A DNA stretch of 64,000 nt from Pseudochelatococcus sp047501465 (GTDB lineage: Bacteria; Pseudomonadota; Alphaproteobacteria; Rhizobiales; Beijerinckiaceae): positions 1,550,001 to 1,614,000 of the forward strand of contig NZ_JAZDRL010000001.1 of the NCBI RefSeq assembly GCF_047501465.1, given 5' to 3'. A program made the translations under genes and the position numbers. Positions 7,755 to 17,960 of the stretch are shown one piece after another (position 1 is the stretch's first letter; the number at the start of each line of letters is the position of its first letter). The notes beneath the pieces were generated by a model. The model was not told the DNA's origin, searched no databases, and worked only from the letters and a program-made list of their open reading frames with translations.

Positions 7755-10700
7755 ATGAATCAAGAGGTGATGAATCTCTTCAATACTCAGGCTCCCGCGC
7801 AGACTTTCGATCAGATCAAGATCTCGATCGCGAGCCCTGAAAAGATTCTGTCATGGTCCTACGGTGAGATCAAAAAGCCGGAGACCATTAACTACCGCAC
7901 GTTCAAACCTGAGCGTGACGGCTTGTTCTGCGCCCGCATCTTCGGTCCTATTAAGGACTATGAGTGCTTGTGCGGTAAGTACAAGCGTATGAAATATAAG
8001 GGCGTTATCTGTGAGAAGTGTGGGGTCGAGGTCACGCTTGCGCGCGTTCGGCGTGAACGCATGGGTCACATCGAGCTGGCTGCCCCTGTTGCCCATATCT
8101 GGTTCCTAAAGTCTCTTCCGTCGCGTATCGGTCTGTTGCTCGATATGACGCTGAAGGATCTTGAGCGTATTCTTTATTTCGAGTCATATGTTGTGCTTGA
8201 GCCCGGCCTGACGCCTCTCAAGATGCATCAGCTGTTGACCGAAGAGGAGTTTATGCGTGCGCAAGAAGAATATGGCGATGATAGCTTTACCGCTCAGATT
8301 GGCGCTGAAGCAATCCGTGAAATTCTGCGCGCTCTTGACCTTGAAAAAACTGCTATTGAAATCAAGGAAGAGATTGCTACAACCACGTCCGAGCTGAAGC
8401 CTAAGAGGTTGATGAAGCGTCTCAAAATCATTGAGGCGTTCCAACTATCTGGCAACAAGCCAGAGTGGATGATCATGACGGTTGTGCCCGTCATTCCACC
8501 GGACCTGCGTCCACTCGTGCCGTTGGATGGCGGTCGCTTTGCGACGTCTGATCTGAACGACCTTTATCGTCGTGTTATCAACCGTAACAACCGCCTCAAG
8601 CGCCTCATTGAGCTACGTGCGCCGGATATTATTATCCGTAACGAGAAGCGTATGCTTCAGGAATCGGTTGATGCATTGTTCGATAACGGTCGGCGCGGTC
8701 GCGTTATCACAGGTGCCAACAAGCGTCCGCTTAAGTCGCTTGCGGATATGCTGAAGGGTAAGCAGGGGCGCTTCCGTCAAAACCTTCTCGGTAAGCGAGT
8801 CGACTATTCTGGTCGTTCGGTGATCGTGGTCGGTCCTGAAATGAAGCTGCATCAGTGCGGCTTGCCGAAGAAGATGGCGCTTGAGCTGTTCAAGCCGTTC
8901 ATCTATGCACGGCTCGATGCCAAGGGACTGTCTGCAACCGTTAAACAGGCCAAGAAGCTTGTTGAGAAGGAAAAACCGGAAGTTTGGGATATCCTCGATG
9001 AGGTTATCCGTGAGCATCCCGTGATGCTTAACCGCGCGCCAACATTGCACCGTCTAGGCATTCAGGCGTTTGAGCCTGTGTTGATTGAAGGCAAGGCCAT
9101 CCAGTTGCATCCGCTTGTTTGCTCGGCTTTTAACGCCGACTTCGACGGTGACCAGATGGCTGTGCACGTTCCTCTGTCGCTTGAAGCGCAGTTGGAAGCA
9201 CGTGTGTTGATGATGTCGACGAACAACATTCTGCATCCTGCAAATGGTCAGCCGATTATTGTGCCATCGCAGGATATGGTGTTGGGGCTTTACTACCTTT
9301 CGATTCTGGCGGATGGCGAGCCAGGTCAGGGTAAGGCCTATGCGGATCAGGATGAGATCGAGCACGCGCTTAATGCAGGTGTTATCACTTATCATACCAA
9401 GATCCGTTATCGTTGGATCGGGGTTGATGAGAATGGTGCGAGCATATCGAAAATCTACGAGACCACGCCTGGTCGCGTGTTTCTTTCACGTCTGCTGCCC
9501 AAGCATCCGAAAATCACTTTCGATGTCGTCAATAAACTGATGACCAAGAAAGAAATCTCGGGAATGATTGATGCCGTCTACCGTAACTGCGGACAGAAGG
9601 AATCAGTGATTTTCTGCGATCGCATTATGTCACTGGGTTTCTATCACGCGTTTAAGGCAGGCATCTCGTTCGGCAAGGACGACATGGTTATCCCGGAAAA
9701 CAAGTGGGAGATCGTTGATCATACCCGCGTTCTGGTGAAGGACTATGAGCAGCAGTACAATGATGGTCTGATTACCCAGGGTGAAAAATATAATAAGGTT
9801 GTCGATGCCTGGGCGAAGTGCTCGGACAAGCTTGCTGGCGAAATGATGGCGCGTATTTCTACCGTTCAAAAAGATGAAAACGGTCGCGACAAGCCAGTAA
9901 ACTCGATCTATATGATGGCGCACTCCGGTGCTCGTGGTTCGCCTGCGCAGATGAAGCAGCTTGCCGCAATGCGTGGTCTGATGGCGAAGCCGTCGGGTGA
10001 GATCATTGAAAGTCCAATTATCTCGAACTTCAAGGAAGGTCTTGATGTTCTTGAGTACTTCAACTCCACTCACGGTGCTCGTAAGGGTCTTGCTGATACC
10101 GCGTTGAAGACCGCTAACTCTGGTTACCTGACACGTCGTCTTGTCGATGTGGCTCAGGATGCTGTAATCCGTGAAACAGATTGCGGTTCCGACCGTGGCA
10201 TTTCGATGCGTGCTATCGTTGATGCGGGTCAGATCGTGGCAACACTTGCTTCGCGTATTCTGGGCCGTACAGCTGGTGAGGATCTGATCGATCCAGCGGG
10301 CAACGTTATCGTGCCAATGGGCGTGATGATCGAGGAGAAGGATATTGCGGCGATTAACGCTGCGGGTATCCAGCAGGTGAAGATTCGTTCAGTGCTGACC
10401 TGTGCGTCACGCAATGGCGTTTGCGCTACCTGTTATGGTCGTGACCTGGCACGTGGTACGCCTGTTAACCACGGTGAAGCTGTCGGTGTTATCGCTGCTC
10501 AGTCTATCGGTGAACCAGGTACGCAGCTGACAATGCGTACCTTCCATATTGGTGGTGCGGCAACAATTGCTGACCAGTCATTCCTGGAGACGAACTTCGA
10601 GGGTGAGATCAAGTTGCGTAACCGCAACGTGGCTCGCAACTCTGATGGCGATCTCGTTGTTATGGGCCGTAACGTTGGTGTTATGATCCTTGGACCGGAT

Positions 10701-11984
10701 GGCAAGGAGCGCGCTGTGCACCGTGTGCAGTACGGCTCGCGTCTGAAGGTTGATGATGGTGATCAGATCAAGCGTGGTCAGCGTGTGGCGGAATGGGATC
10801 CCTATACCCGCCCTGTGCTGACTGAGATTGATGGTACGATTGCGTTCGAAGATCTGCTCGAAAATATGTCGATGTCTGAAAGCATCGATGAGGCAACTGG
10901 TATCGCTAAGCGTGTTGTGATTGACTGGCGTGGTTCAGCCCGTACGGCTGATTTGCGTCCAGCTATCGTCATCCTTGGACCAGACGGCAAGATTGCCAAG
11001 CTGGCCCGCGGCGGTGAAGCACGCTACCTCCTGCCAGTCGACGGCATTATTGCTGTTGATCCAGGCACGAAGGTCAAGGCAGGTGACGCGCTCGCGCGTA
11101 TTCCGCTGGAAAGCGCCAAAACGCGCGATATCACGGGTGGTCTGCCACGCGTTGCTGAGTTGTTCGAAGCACGTCGTCCGAAGGATGCTGCGATCATCGC
11201 CGAGAAGTCGGGTACGATCCAGTTTGGTCGCGATTACAAGAACAAGCGCCGCTTGACACTGACGCCGCATGACGGATCGGAAGCAGTTGAGTACCTGATC
11301 CCGAAGGGTAAGCACATCCATCTGCAGGATGGCGACGTCATCGAGGTTGGTGACTTCATTGTTGACGGCAACCCTGCGCCGCACGACATCCTTGCCATTA
11401 AGGGTGTGGAAGAGTTGGCTGCCTATCTCGTGAACGAGATCCAGGAAGTCTACCGCCTGCAAGGCGTGCATATCAACGATAAGCACATCGAGGTGATTGT
11501 TCGCCAGATGCTGCAGAAAATTGATATCACCGAACCAGGCGATTCCGAGTTCCTGCAGGGTGAGCAAGTCGATCGCACCGATTTCCGCGATGTGAACGAA
11601 AGGCTCATTGCCGAGAACAAGAAGCCTGCTGAGGGTACGCCAGTACTTCTTGGTATCACCAAGGCGAGCTTGCAGACGAAGTCGTTCATCTCGGCGGCAT
11701 CGTTCCAAGAGACTACCCGAGTGCTTACCGAAGCTGCTGTCAACGGCAAATCGGACACGCTGGAAGGCCTTAAGGAAAATGTCATCGTCGGCAGTCTGAT
11801 CCCGGCTGGTACGGGTGCCATCGCTACGAAGTTGCGCGAAATCGCAACCCGTCGCGATGAGCTCATCCTTGGCCAGCGCGCACAAGAAAGCAGCATTGCT
11901 GCAAAGGCAGCTGCGCGCACGGTGGCGGAGCCAGCGGTCTTTGAAGCGGTGCCGTCGCTCTCGGAGCCTCAGCCCGATATCTGA
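7755..11984 (+). CDS. rpoC: DNA-directed RNA polymerase subunit beta'
   Basis: Beta' provides the catalytic Mg2+ site and clamp of RNA polymerase. The 1409-residue product starts MNQEVMNLFNTQAP. The N-terminal zinc site CLCGKYKRM...CEKCG lies at about residues 70-88. The catalytic NADFDGDQM lies at about 459-467. The second zinc site (CGSDRG, then CASRNGVCATCYGRD) is in the central part, and the trigger-loop region includes QSIGEPGTQLTMRTFH. I preferred the ATG at 7755, with TTGAGGAGACGGCG in front, over the frame opening at 7638. A strong terminator lies 30 bases beyond the stop. Confidence 0.98.
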   Translation: MNQEVMNLFNTQAPAQTFDQIKISIASPEKILSWSYGEIKKPETINYRTFKPERDGLFCARIFGPIKDYECLCGKYKRMKYKGVICEKCGVEVTLARVRRERMGHIELAAPVAHIWFLKSLPSRIGLLLDMTLKDLERILYFESYVVLEPGLTPLKMHQLLTEEEFMRAQEEYGDDSFTAQIGAEAIREILRALDLEKTAIEIKEEIATTTSELKPKRLMKRLKIIEAFQLSGNKPEWMIMTVVPVIPPDLRPLVPLDGGRFATSDLNDLYRRVINRNNRLKRLIELRAPDIIIRNEKRMLQESVDALFDNGRRGRVITGANKRPLKSLADMLKGKQGRFRQNLLGKRVDYSGRSVIVVGPEMKLHQCGLPKKMALELFKPFIYARLDAKGLSATVKQAKKLVEKEKPEVWDILDEVIREHPVMLNRAPTLHRLGIQAFEPVLIEGKAIQLHPLVCSAFNADFDGDQMAVHVPLSLEAQLEARVLMMSTNNILHPANGQPIIVPSQDMVLGLYYLSILADGEPGQGKAYADQDEIEHALNAGVITYHTKIRYRWIGVDENGASISKIYETTPGRVFLSRLLPKHPKITFDVVNKLMTKKEISGMIDAVYRNCGQKESVIFCDRIMSLGFYHAFKAGISFGKDDMVIPENKWEIVDHTRVLVKDYEQQYNDGLITQGEKYNKVVDAWAKCSDKLAGEMMARISTVQKDENGRDKPVNSIYMMAHSGARGSPAQMKQLAAMRGLMAKPSGEIIESPIISNFKEGLDVLEYFNSTHGARKGLADTALKTANSGYLTRRLVDVAQDAVIRETDCGSDRGISMRAIVDAGQIVATLASRILGRTAGEDLIDPAGNVIVPMGVMIEEKDIAAINAAGIQQVKIRSVLTCASRNGVCATCYGRDLARGTPVNHGEAVGVIAAQSIGEPGTQLTMRTFHIGGAATIADQSFLETNFEGEIKLRNRNVARNSDGDLVVMGRNVGVMILGPDGKERAVHRVQYGSRLKVDDGDQIKRGQRVAEWDPYTRPVLTEIDGTIAFEDLLENMSMSESIDEATGIAKRVVIDWRGSARTADLRPAIVILGPDGKIAKLARGGEARYLLPVDGIIAVDPGTKVKAGDALARIPLESAKTRDITGGLPRVAELFEARRPKDAAIIAEKSGTIQFGRDYKNKRRLTLTPHDGSEAVEYLIPKGKHIHLQDGDVIEVGDFIVDGNPAPHDILAIKGVEELAAYLVNEIQEVYRLQGVHINDKHIEVIVRQMLQKIDITEPGDSEFLQGEQVDRTDFRDVNERLIAENKKPAEGTPVLLGITKASLQTKSFISAASFQETTRVLTEAAVNGKSDTLEGLKENVIVGSLIPAGTGAIATKLREIATRRDELILGQRAQESSIAAKAAARTVAEPAVFEAVPSLSEPQPDI

Positions 11985-12012
11985 TCGCCCATAGCTGATC
12001 AGTTGAAACAGT

Positions 12013-12053
12013 AAAAAACCGCCCGCAACTTGATAGTTGCGGGCGGTTTTTTA
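12013..12053 (+). terminator. Bidirectional intrinsic terminator after rpoC
   Basis: A perfect 12-bp GC-rich stem (CCGCCCGCAACT 12019-12030 with AGTTGCGGGCGG 12035-12046) has a TGAT loop, a T6 run on the right and an A6 run on the left. It ends the rpl-rpo cluster and can also serve hrpB arriving from the right. Confidence 0.95.
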
Positions 12054-12138
12054 TTTGGCATGTTGTGATTAAAATTATGCGGGAAGTTGAAGATAGCTGC
12101 TCTACAGTGCGGTTTTGATGGATCAGCGCTACATTTTA

Positions 12139-12202
12139 ATTTTTATATCGTCCGGCCACCTGCATTAAAGTTGACCGGCAACAGAATGCAAACAGCTCTA
12201 GG
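12139..12202. repeat. Dispersed intergenic repeat, family A, copy 1
   Basis: About 64 bases here align with 44409-44472: both contain TGCATTAAAGTT(G/A)AC, then CAA, GAATGCAAA and GCTCT. Each copy has internal inverted arms (TGCATT...AATGCA). The right edge overlaps the end of hrpB, so its TAG stop (read from CTA at 12198-12200) lies inside the repeat. The similarity was aligned by eye. Confidence 0.55.
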
Positions 12203-14720
12203 TTCCGCGTGGTTTTGCGCGTGCTGTCGCAACTGCCTTTGCGGGCTCTTCAGGCCAAACGTGCTTGGGATACCGGCCGCGCATATCTGCCCTCACGCCG
12301 GCCCATGAACCCTGCCAAAAGCCGGGGAGGTCACGCGTAATCTGAATTGGCCGATGCGCTGGCGATAGAAGTTCCAAGGTTAGTGCTATACGCCCATGTG
12401 CCAGGGTGGGGTGCTCGCTGAGGCCAAACAGTTCCTGTACGCGCACGGCGATAGAGGGATTGTCCCCAGAGTAATCCACAGGGATGCGAGAGCCTGTAGG
12501 TGCGGTGAAATGAGTTGGTGCATCACGTTCTAATGTTTGTTGGGTATCCCAAGGCAACATTGCTTTAAGAGCGGTATCGAGGATGTCAGCACTGATATCC
12601 GCTAGTGATGTATAACCTGTTAGATAAGGTGCCAGCCACGTTTCAATTGCGGATATCAGGGCTTCATCTGAAAGATCTGGCCAGAGTGCACTCTCGCTGT
12701 CGGCTTCACGCAGGAACATCACACGCGTGCGCCATTGGGTAAGTGCTTTGCTCCACGGCAGATTTACAATACCAAGTGAAGCGATACCCTGGGCAAGGGC
12801 GCGGGCAGAATTATCGTCTGTGGGAGTAGGTAAGGGGCGTTGCTCCAGAACAATGGCACCTAGCCGGCGGATATATCGGCTGCGCAAAGCTTTGGCGCTA
12901 TTGTCGAAGATGGTTTCCGTTGCTTCTGTAATGCGCGATCCCGCGCCCCGTTCAATTTCTTCCAGCGTAATTGCTGCGGCAGAAACAATGCGGGCTGAAG
13001 CGGCGGAGCCGACAATTTCGGCTACTGCAAGGAAAGGCTCGCGGGCCAGCCGATCGCTGGGATCAAGCCTTGCACCGCGACCATTGGCGAGAATGTAAGC
13101 GCCATCCCGGCCGCGTGCTTTGGCAATGCGATCCGGAAATGCGAGTGCGAGCAAGGGGCCTATTGGCTCTTCGCGTGTGCCGTTTGGTCCACCCCAGTTT
13201 CGTGCCAGGCGCCGCATGTCATTGGCACGGGATGAACGATCACGGCGGAACTGAGTGATACGCTCACTCAAATCAATCGCATTGCCGCCAAGGCCGCGCT
13301 CAACAAGAACGGCTGCGATTTCCGCCGCGCGAGCACTATCACCGGTACGGCGCGCTTCCACAATCATCCGAGCGAGACGTGGCGGCAAGGGTAGCGCTTG
13401 CAGTGCAGAGCCTAGTTCTGTGATGCGATTGTTGGCATCAAGCGCATTGATAGATTGCAATAGGCGGCGCGCCTCTATGATGGCTGCAGCTGGCGGGGAA
13501 TCTAGAAAGGATAGTTTTGCGGGATCATCCACGCCCCAGGCTGCGCAGTCCAAAAGCATTGGAGCGAGATCAGCGGAGAGAATTTCCGGCGTTGAGAAAG
13601 GCGCTAATGCGCCGTTTGCCGCTTCCTCCCATAAACGCAAGCACACGCCGGGCTCAGTGCGTCCTGCGCGGCCACGGCGCTGGTCGGAAGCCGCGCGTGA
13701 GGTACGCACGGTTTCAAGGCGCGTGATACCGATGTCGGGCTCGAAGCGGGGAACACGCGTAAGGCCCGCATCGATAACAACCCGCACACCTTCAATCGTT
13801 AGTGATGTTTCAGCAATTGTGGTGGCAAGCACAATTTTACGCTGCCCTGGAGGGCTTGGCAAAATTGCGAGGTTTTGTGCTGCGCGGTCCAGTTGGCCAT
13901 AAAGCGGCGCGATATCCACAGCTTGCCCACTGGCAGCAGTTGCTGTGAGCCGCTCGCGTAAGAGCGTTTCGGTGCGTCGAATTTCTCCTTGTCCGGGCAG
14001 GAACACGAGAATTGAGCCTGTTTCGTCCTTAAGTGCCGTGCGAATGGCTGCAACGACATCTTCTTCCAAACGCTTGCTTGGGTCGCGGCCTATGTACCGC
14101 GTTTCGACCGGGAAGGCGCGGCCTTGCGCTTCAATCACGGGCGCTGGTTTTTCCTCATTGGCGAGTAATGTTGCAACACGGGCGCCGTCGAGAGTTGCTG
14201 ACATCACGAGAATACGCAAATCCTCGCGCAATCCGGCCTGTGCGTCGAGGGCAAGGGCAAGACCGAAATCAGCATCAAGGGAGCGTTCGTGAAACTCATC
14301 GAAGATCACAGCAGCAATGCCAGTCAACTCTGGATCATCAAGGATCATGCGGGCGAATACGCCCTCTGTGACGACCTCGATGCGGGTGCGTGCACTGATT
14401 TTCGACCCAAGCCGAACACGTAGGCCGACAGTCTCACCCACTTCTTCTTTTAGGATTTCTGCCATGCGTTGAGCTGCGCCCTGGGCTGCAAGGCGGCGTG
14501 GTTCAAGCATAATGATCTTGCCGCCATTGCCCCATTCTGCATCCAGAAGCGCTAATGGCACGCGTGTGGTTTTGCCTGCTCCCGGAGGCGCGACGAGCAC
14601 AGCGTTTGGGGTGCGCGCAAGTGCATCCTGCAATGGTGCGAGAACAGCTTCAATTGGCAACGATGAGGGGCTGATAATCATGGGTTCGGAGGCTGTCGAA
14701 TCATGTGCACTATCATGCAT
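12198..14720 (-). CDS. hrpB: ATP-dependent helicase HrpB
   Basis: HrpB is a DEAH-box RNA-helicase-like ATPase of uncertain physiological role. The 840-residue product has the family length. It shows Walker A APPGAGKTTR (GAGKT at 47-51), the DEFH box at 141-144 (IFDEFHERSLDADFG), the SAT motif (VMSATLDG), and motif VI QRRGRAGRTEPGVC. It ends in the HrpB C-terminal domain. The first ATG at 14720 is used; an internal ATG at 14681 (MIISPSSLPIEAVL) is an equally plausible start, as neither has a clear ribosome binding site. The stop codon falls inside a dispersed repeat, so the extreme C-terminus may differ from relatives. Confidence 0.93.
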   Translation of the reverse strand: MHDSAHDSTASEPMIISPSSLPIEAVLAPLQDALARTPNAVLVAPPGAGKTTRVPLALLDAEWGNGGKIIMLEPRRLAAQGAAQRMAEILKEEVGETVGLRVRLGSKISARTRIEVVTEGVFARMILDDPELTGIAAVIFDEFHERSLDADFGLALALDAQAGLREDLRILVMSATLDGARVATLLANEEKPAPVIEAQGRAFPVETRYIGRDPSKRLEEDVVAAIRTALKDETGSILVFLPGQGEIRRTETLLRERLTATAASGQAVDIAPLYGQLDRAAQNLAILPSPPGQRKIVLATTIAETSLTIEGVRVVIDAGLTRVPRFEPDIGITRLETVRTSRAASDQRRGRAGRTEPGVCLRLWEEAANGALAPFSTPEILSADLAPMLLDCAAWGVDDPAKLSFLDSPPAAAIIEARRLLQSINALDANNRITELGSALQALPLPPRLARMIVEARRTGDSARAAEIAAVLVERGLGGNAIDLSERITQFRRDRSSRANDMRRLARNWGGPNGTREEPIGPLLALAFPDRIAKARGRDGAYILANGRGARLDPSDRLAREPFLAVAEIVGSAASARIVSAAAITLEEIERGAGSRITEATETIFDNSAKALRSRYIRRLGAIVLEQRPLPTPTDDNSARALAQGIASLGIVNLPWSKALTQWRTRVMFLREADSESALWPDLSDEALISAIETWLAPYLTGYTSLADISADILDTALKAMLPWDTQQTLERDAPTHFTAPTGSRIPVDYSGDNPSIAVRVQELFGLSEHPTLAHGRIALTLELLSPAHRPIQITRDLPGFWQGSWAGVRADMRGRYPKHVWPEEPAKAVATARAKPRGT

Positions 14721-14968
14721 GGCAATTGAATTGGCGTTACCATTGTCATCGAACTGTCTAATGCCTATGCTTTTTATGAGGGGAAGAGGCGGTTCGAGTC
14801 CCTAATGCCCTGATTTCATGGTATCAAGTCAAATATCTGCTGCAGGTTTATGCAGACAAGTTTAATACCGTATCAAATTACTAAAGCGGGTTCATATTAA
14901 CCGCGATTGACGCTAAGGGCCATGGGCGAGCACAATTGGTTGGTTCAAACGGCGCGGTGAGGGGCAGG

Positions 14969-15967
14969 ATGACAAACTATCCATTACACAAAAAGGGCAG
15001 GATGCCCGATGTCGCCACCGCGATTCAACCCGCTGGCCGTGTGCCAGCTTTTTTGCAACCCAGTGCATGGGCCAATCCGAAAGCGTGGGGATGGGTGCAG
15101 AACAGCCGTTTTGGTGCAGCTTCGAAAGGTGAGTCGCTCGATACAAGTGGCCTCGATCCTGTTCTGGGGCGCATCGGTTCACTCGAAGTGCGACTCGCGA
15201 CCACCAAGCGTGAGGTTCGTCAGGCTCAGCGTTTACGCTATCGCGTGTTCTATAATGAAATGTCAGCAGTGCCCAATGCGGCTTGCCGACTGGCGCAGCG
15301 CGATATGGATCATTTCGATGCCATCTGCGATCACTTGCTGGTGCTTGATCACGATGGACCGCGCAAAGCTTTTCGTGCGTACAAGCCCAAGGTTGTCGGC
15401 ACCTACCGCTTGCTCCGGCAGGAGGTGGCAGATAGGTTCTTCGGCTTTTATACTGCCAGCGAATTTGATGTTAAGCCGCTGATCCAGGCGAATCCGAATC
15501 TGCGATTTCTTGAGCTTGGCCGTTCATGTGTGCTGAAGCCATACCGTAACAAGCGGACAGTTGAGCTGCTTTGGCAAGGCATCTGGACTTATGTGCAACA
15601 TCACCGCATTGATGTGATGTTCGGCTGTGCAAGCCTTGAGGGCACTGATCCGGCCGCAATGGCGCTGCCGCTCAGCTTCCTGCATCACTTTGCGCGCTCT
15701 CCGGAAGAGTGGAACGTCAAGGCGCTACCGGATCGTTTTGTGGGAATGGGTCTTATGAGTAAAGATTCCATCGATGCTAAAGCAGCGTTGCACAGCTTGC
15801 CGCCATTGATCAAAGGCTATCTGCGTCTAGGTGGTTCGATTGGCGAAGGTGCTGTGATCGATCGGCAATTCGGCACCACGGATGTGCTTGTCATGCTGCC
15901 GGTTAAAGCAATCAATCCGCGTTATATTGGGCATTTCGGGGCGATGGTGAGCCGCAAGAGCGGCTGA
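14969..15967 (+). CDS. olsB: L-ornithine N(alpha)-acyltransferase OlsB
   Basis: OlsB N-acylates ornithine with a 3-hydroxyacyl-ACP, the first step to phosphorus-free ornithine lipids of the cell envelope. The product (332 residues from the ATG at 14969) has the GNAT-fold Acetyltransf_5 pattern of the family: EVRLATTKREVRQAQRLRYR, YRVFYNEM, then KVVGTYRLLRQE, LELGRSCVLKPYRNKRT and DVMFGCASLEGTDP. The C-terminal part (SFLHHF...LGGSIGEGAVIDRQFGTTDV) also fits. GAGGGGCAGG directly precedes the chosen ATG; a second ATG at 15002 is possible. The partner acyltransferase OlsA is not adjacent. Confidence 0.82.
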   Translation: MTNYPLHKKGRMPDVATAIQPAGRVPAFLQPSAWANPKAWGWVQNSRFGAASKGESLDTSGLDPVLGRIGSLEVRLATTKREVRQAQRLRYRVFYNEMSAVPNAACRLAQRDMDHFDAICDHLLVLDHDGPRKAFRAYKPKVVGTYRLLRQEVADRFFGFYTASEFDVKPLIQANPNLRFLELGRSCVLKPYRNKRTVELLWQGIWTYVQHHRIDVMFGCASLEGTDPAAMALPLSFLHHFARSPEEWNVKALPDRFVGMGLMSKDSIDAKAALHSLPPLIKGYLRLGGSIGEGAVIDRQFGTTDVLVMLPVKAINPRYIGHFGAMVSRKSG

Positions 15968-15969
15968 TT

Positions 15970-17064
15970 TTATCGCCCACGCTCAAGGATGCGTGACACC
16001 ACGCGGGCGGTGTAATCTACCATCGGCACGATGCGTGAGTAATTGAGGCGTGTTGGGCCGATCACGCCGACAACACCCAGGATTGTCTGTGTAGAATCGC
16101 GGAAAGGCGCTGCGATCATTGAAGAACCGGAAAGCGAAAATAATTTGTTTTCCGAACCGATGAAAATGCGCACACCTTCACCACCTTCTGCGCGCGATAG
16201 CAGATCAATGACATCCTTCTGCGTTTCCAGATCAGCAAAAAGCAGCCGGATGCGCTCAAGGTCTTCTGTTGCCTTGAGGTTCTCAAGCAAATTAGCCTGG
16301 CCGCGTACAATGAGCTGACGTCCGTCTTTTGGGCCGACGCTAACCGCGAGTCCTGCATCAATAAGCGTGGACACGAGGGCATCGACCTCTTCTTCCATGC
16401 TGGAGCGGCGTTCTTCTACTTGCGTACGCAACTCGCCCAATGTGAGGCCGCGAATGCGGGCGTTGAGAAAATTGCCAGCTTCGATTAGCGCGCTTGAGGG
16501 CAGGCCGGGTGGTAGATCAAGCAGGCGATTCTCCACGCCGCCATCCTCGCCCACCAGCACTACGAGCGCATGGGTGGGATCGAGGCGCACAAACTCAATG
16601 TGTTTCAGCTGCGGGTTCTGCTTGCCGGTTACCACCACGCCGGCCCCACGCGTAAGGCCGGAAAGCATAGCGGTTGCTTCAGACAATACATTATCAAGTG
16701 AGGCGTTGGTTGCAGCCGCAGCGACTTGCGCTTCGATACGGCGCGTTTCATCTGCATCGAGGTCGCCAATCTCCAACATGGCATCGACGAAAAACCGAAG
16801 GCCACGCTCGGTTGGCATGCGCCCCGCACTGGTGTGGGGGGCATATAGCAAGCCCTCGCGCTCCAGATCCGACATAACATTTCGGATGGAGGCTGATGAC
16901 AGGGAGATTGGCAGAATGCGCGCGAGATTGCGCGAACCAACCGGCTCCCCGGTGGCAAGATATCCTTCAACAACCCGCCGGAATATTTCGCGCGAGCGCT
17001 CATCGAGATCTGCGAGCAGACGCGCGCTGTCCGGGCTTCTGAATGGATGATACGGAGTACTCAT
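15970..17064 (-). CDS. hrcA: Heat-inducible transcription repressor HrcA
   Basis: HrcA represses heat-shock genes such as groESL through CIRCE operators, and GroEL keeps it active. The 364-residue protein begins with a winged-helix domain (about residues 10-95): DERSREIFRRVVEGYLATGE, PVGSRNLARILPISLSSASIR, NVMSDLEREGLLYAPHTSAG, then RMPTERGLRFFVD. A GAF-like domain follows, and it ends IGPTRLNYSRIVPMVDYTA, all typical. It is divergent from rph. I saw no CIRCE element (TTAGCACTC-N9-GAGTGCTAA) in the spacer, so autoregulation through CIRCE is not supported here. Confidence 0.95.
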   Translation of the reverse strand: MSTPYHPFRSPDSARLLADLDERSREIFRRVVEGYLATGEPVGSRNLARILPISLSSASIRNVMSDLEREGLLYAPHTSAGRMPTERGLRFFVDAMLEIGDLDADETRRIEAQVAAAATNASLDNVLSEATAMLSGLTRGAGVVVTGKQNPQLKHIEFVRLDPTHALVVLVGEDGGVENRLLDLPPGLPSSALIEAGNFLNARIRGLTLGELRTQVEERRSSMEEEVDALVSTLIDAGLAVSVGPKDGRQLIVRGQANLLENLKATEDLERIRLLFADLETQKDVIDLLSRAEGGEGVRIFIGSENKLFSLSGSSMIAAPFRDSTQTILGVVGVIGPTRLNYSRIVPMVDYTARVVSRILERGR

Positions 17065-17234
17065 AAAATTCTCACCATCACATGATTATGGCCATGAAGG
17101 TTTGCGCTGCAAGAGCGAGACGTGCCGGATTTGCCTCAATACGCGTGTTTTTCATGTCAAAGCGCGATTGGGCTTGTCGCACGCGCATCAGATGCTACAA
17201 GCCGGTCAGCAATTCATTATGTAAGGACAAGGTC

Positions 17235-17960
17235 GTGAGCACCGTTATTCGCCCATCAAAACGCGCCTCAGACGAGATGCGCAAGGTTACGCTGGAACGT
17301 GCTGTCGCGCGCTATGCTGAGGGCTCGTGCCTCGTGAAGTTCGGTGAGACGCATGTACTGTGCACCGCCTCACTTGAAGAGCGCGCACCACCATGGCTGC
17401 GCGGGCAGGGACGCGGTTGGGTCACGGCAGAGTACTCCATGCTGCCTCGCGCCACGATGGAGCGCACACGTCGCGAGGTGACATCCGGCAAGCCTTCAGG
17501 CCGCACGCAGGAAATCCAGCGCTTGATCGGTCGCAGTTTGCGGGCCGTTGTCGACTTGCATGCTATTGGTGAGCGTCAGATCGTGGTGGATTGCGATGTG
17601 CTGCAGGCCGATGGTGGTACACGTACAGCTGCGATCACCGGCGCATGGGTGGCGTTGCATGATTGCCTTGAATGGATGAAGGCACGCGCAATGCTCTCGG
17701 CCAAGCCGCTGAAAGATCATGTCGCGGCAGTTTCTTGTGGCATCTACAAGGGCCAGCCAGTTCTTGATCTCGATTACCTGGAGGATTCTGCTGCGGAGAC
17801 GGATTCCAACTTCGTGCTGACAGGCGCTGGCGGTATCGTTGAGGTGCAGGGCACGGCAGAAGGTGTGCCGTTTAGTGAAGCAGAGCTTATACAAATGCTC
17901 GCAATGGCTAAGGCTGGTACATCACGGCTGGTTGAGCTTCAGAAGATGGCGGTGGCATAA
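17235..17960 (+). CDS. rph: Ribonuclease PH
   Basis: RNase PH is a phosphorolytic 3'-5' exoribonuclease that trims tRNA precursors. From the GTG at 17235 the product has 241 residues, the usual length, starting (V)STVIRPSKRASDEMRKV. It carries the family core FGETHVLCTASLEE, RGWVTAEYSMLPRAT, SGRTQEIQRLIGRSLRA, and DVLQADGGTRTAAITGA. The frame is open upstream to 17082, but AAGGACAAGGTC before the GTG and the family N-terminus fix the start. Its TAA overlaps the ATG of rdgB by one base, so the pair is translationally coupled. Confidence 0.95.
   Translation: MSTVIRPSKRASDEMRKVTLERAVARYAEGSCLVKFGETHVLCTASLEERAPPWLRGQGRGWVTAEYSMLPRATMERTRREVTSGKPSGRTQEIQRLIGRSLRAVVDLHAIGERQIVVDCDVLQADGGTRTAAITGAWVALHDCLEWMKARAMLSAKPLKDHVAAVSCGIYKGQPVLDLDYLEDSAAETDSNFVLTGAGGIVEVQGTAEGVPFSEAELIQMLAMAKAGTSRLVELQKMAVA

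Noticed and set aside
17065..17234. CIRCE operator between hrcA and rph
   Set aside because: The 9-9-9 inverted repeat is not present.
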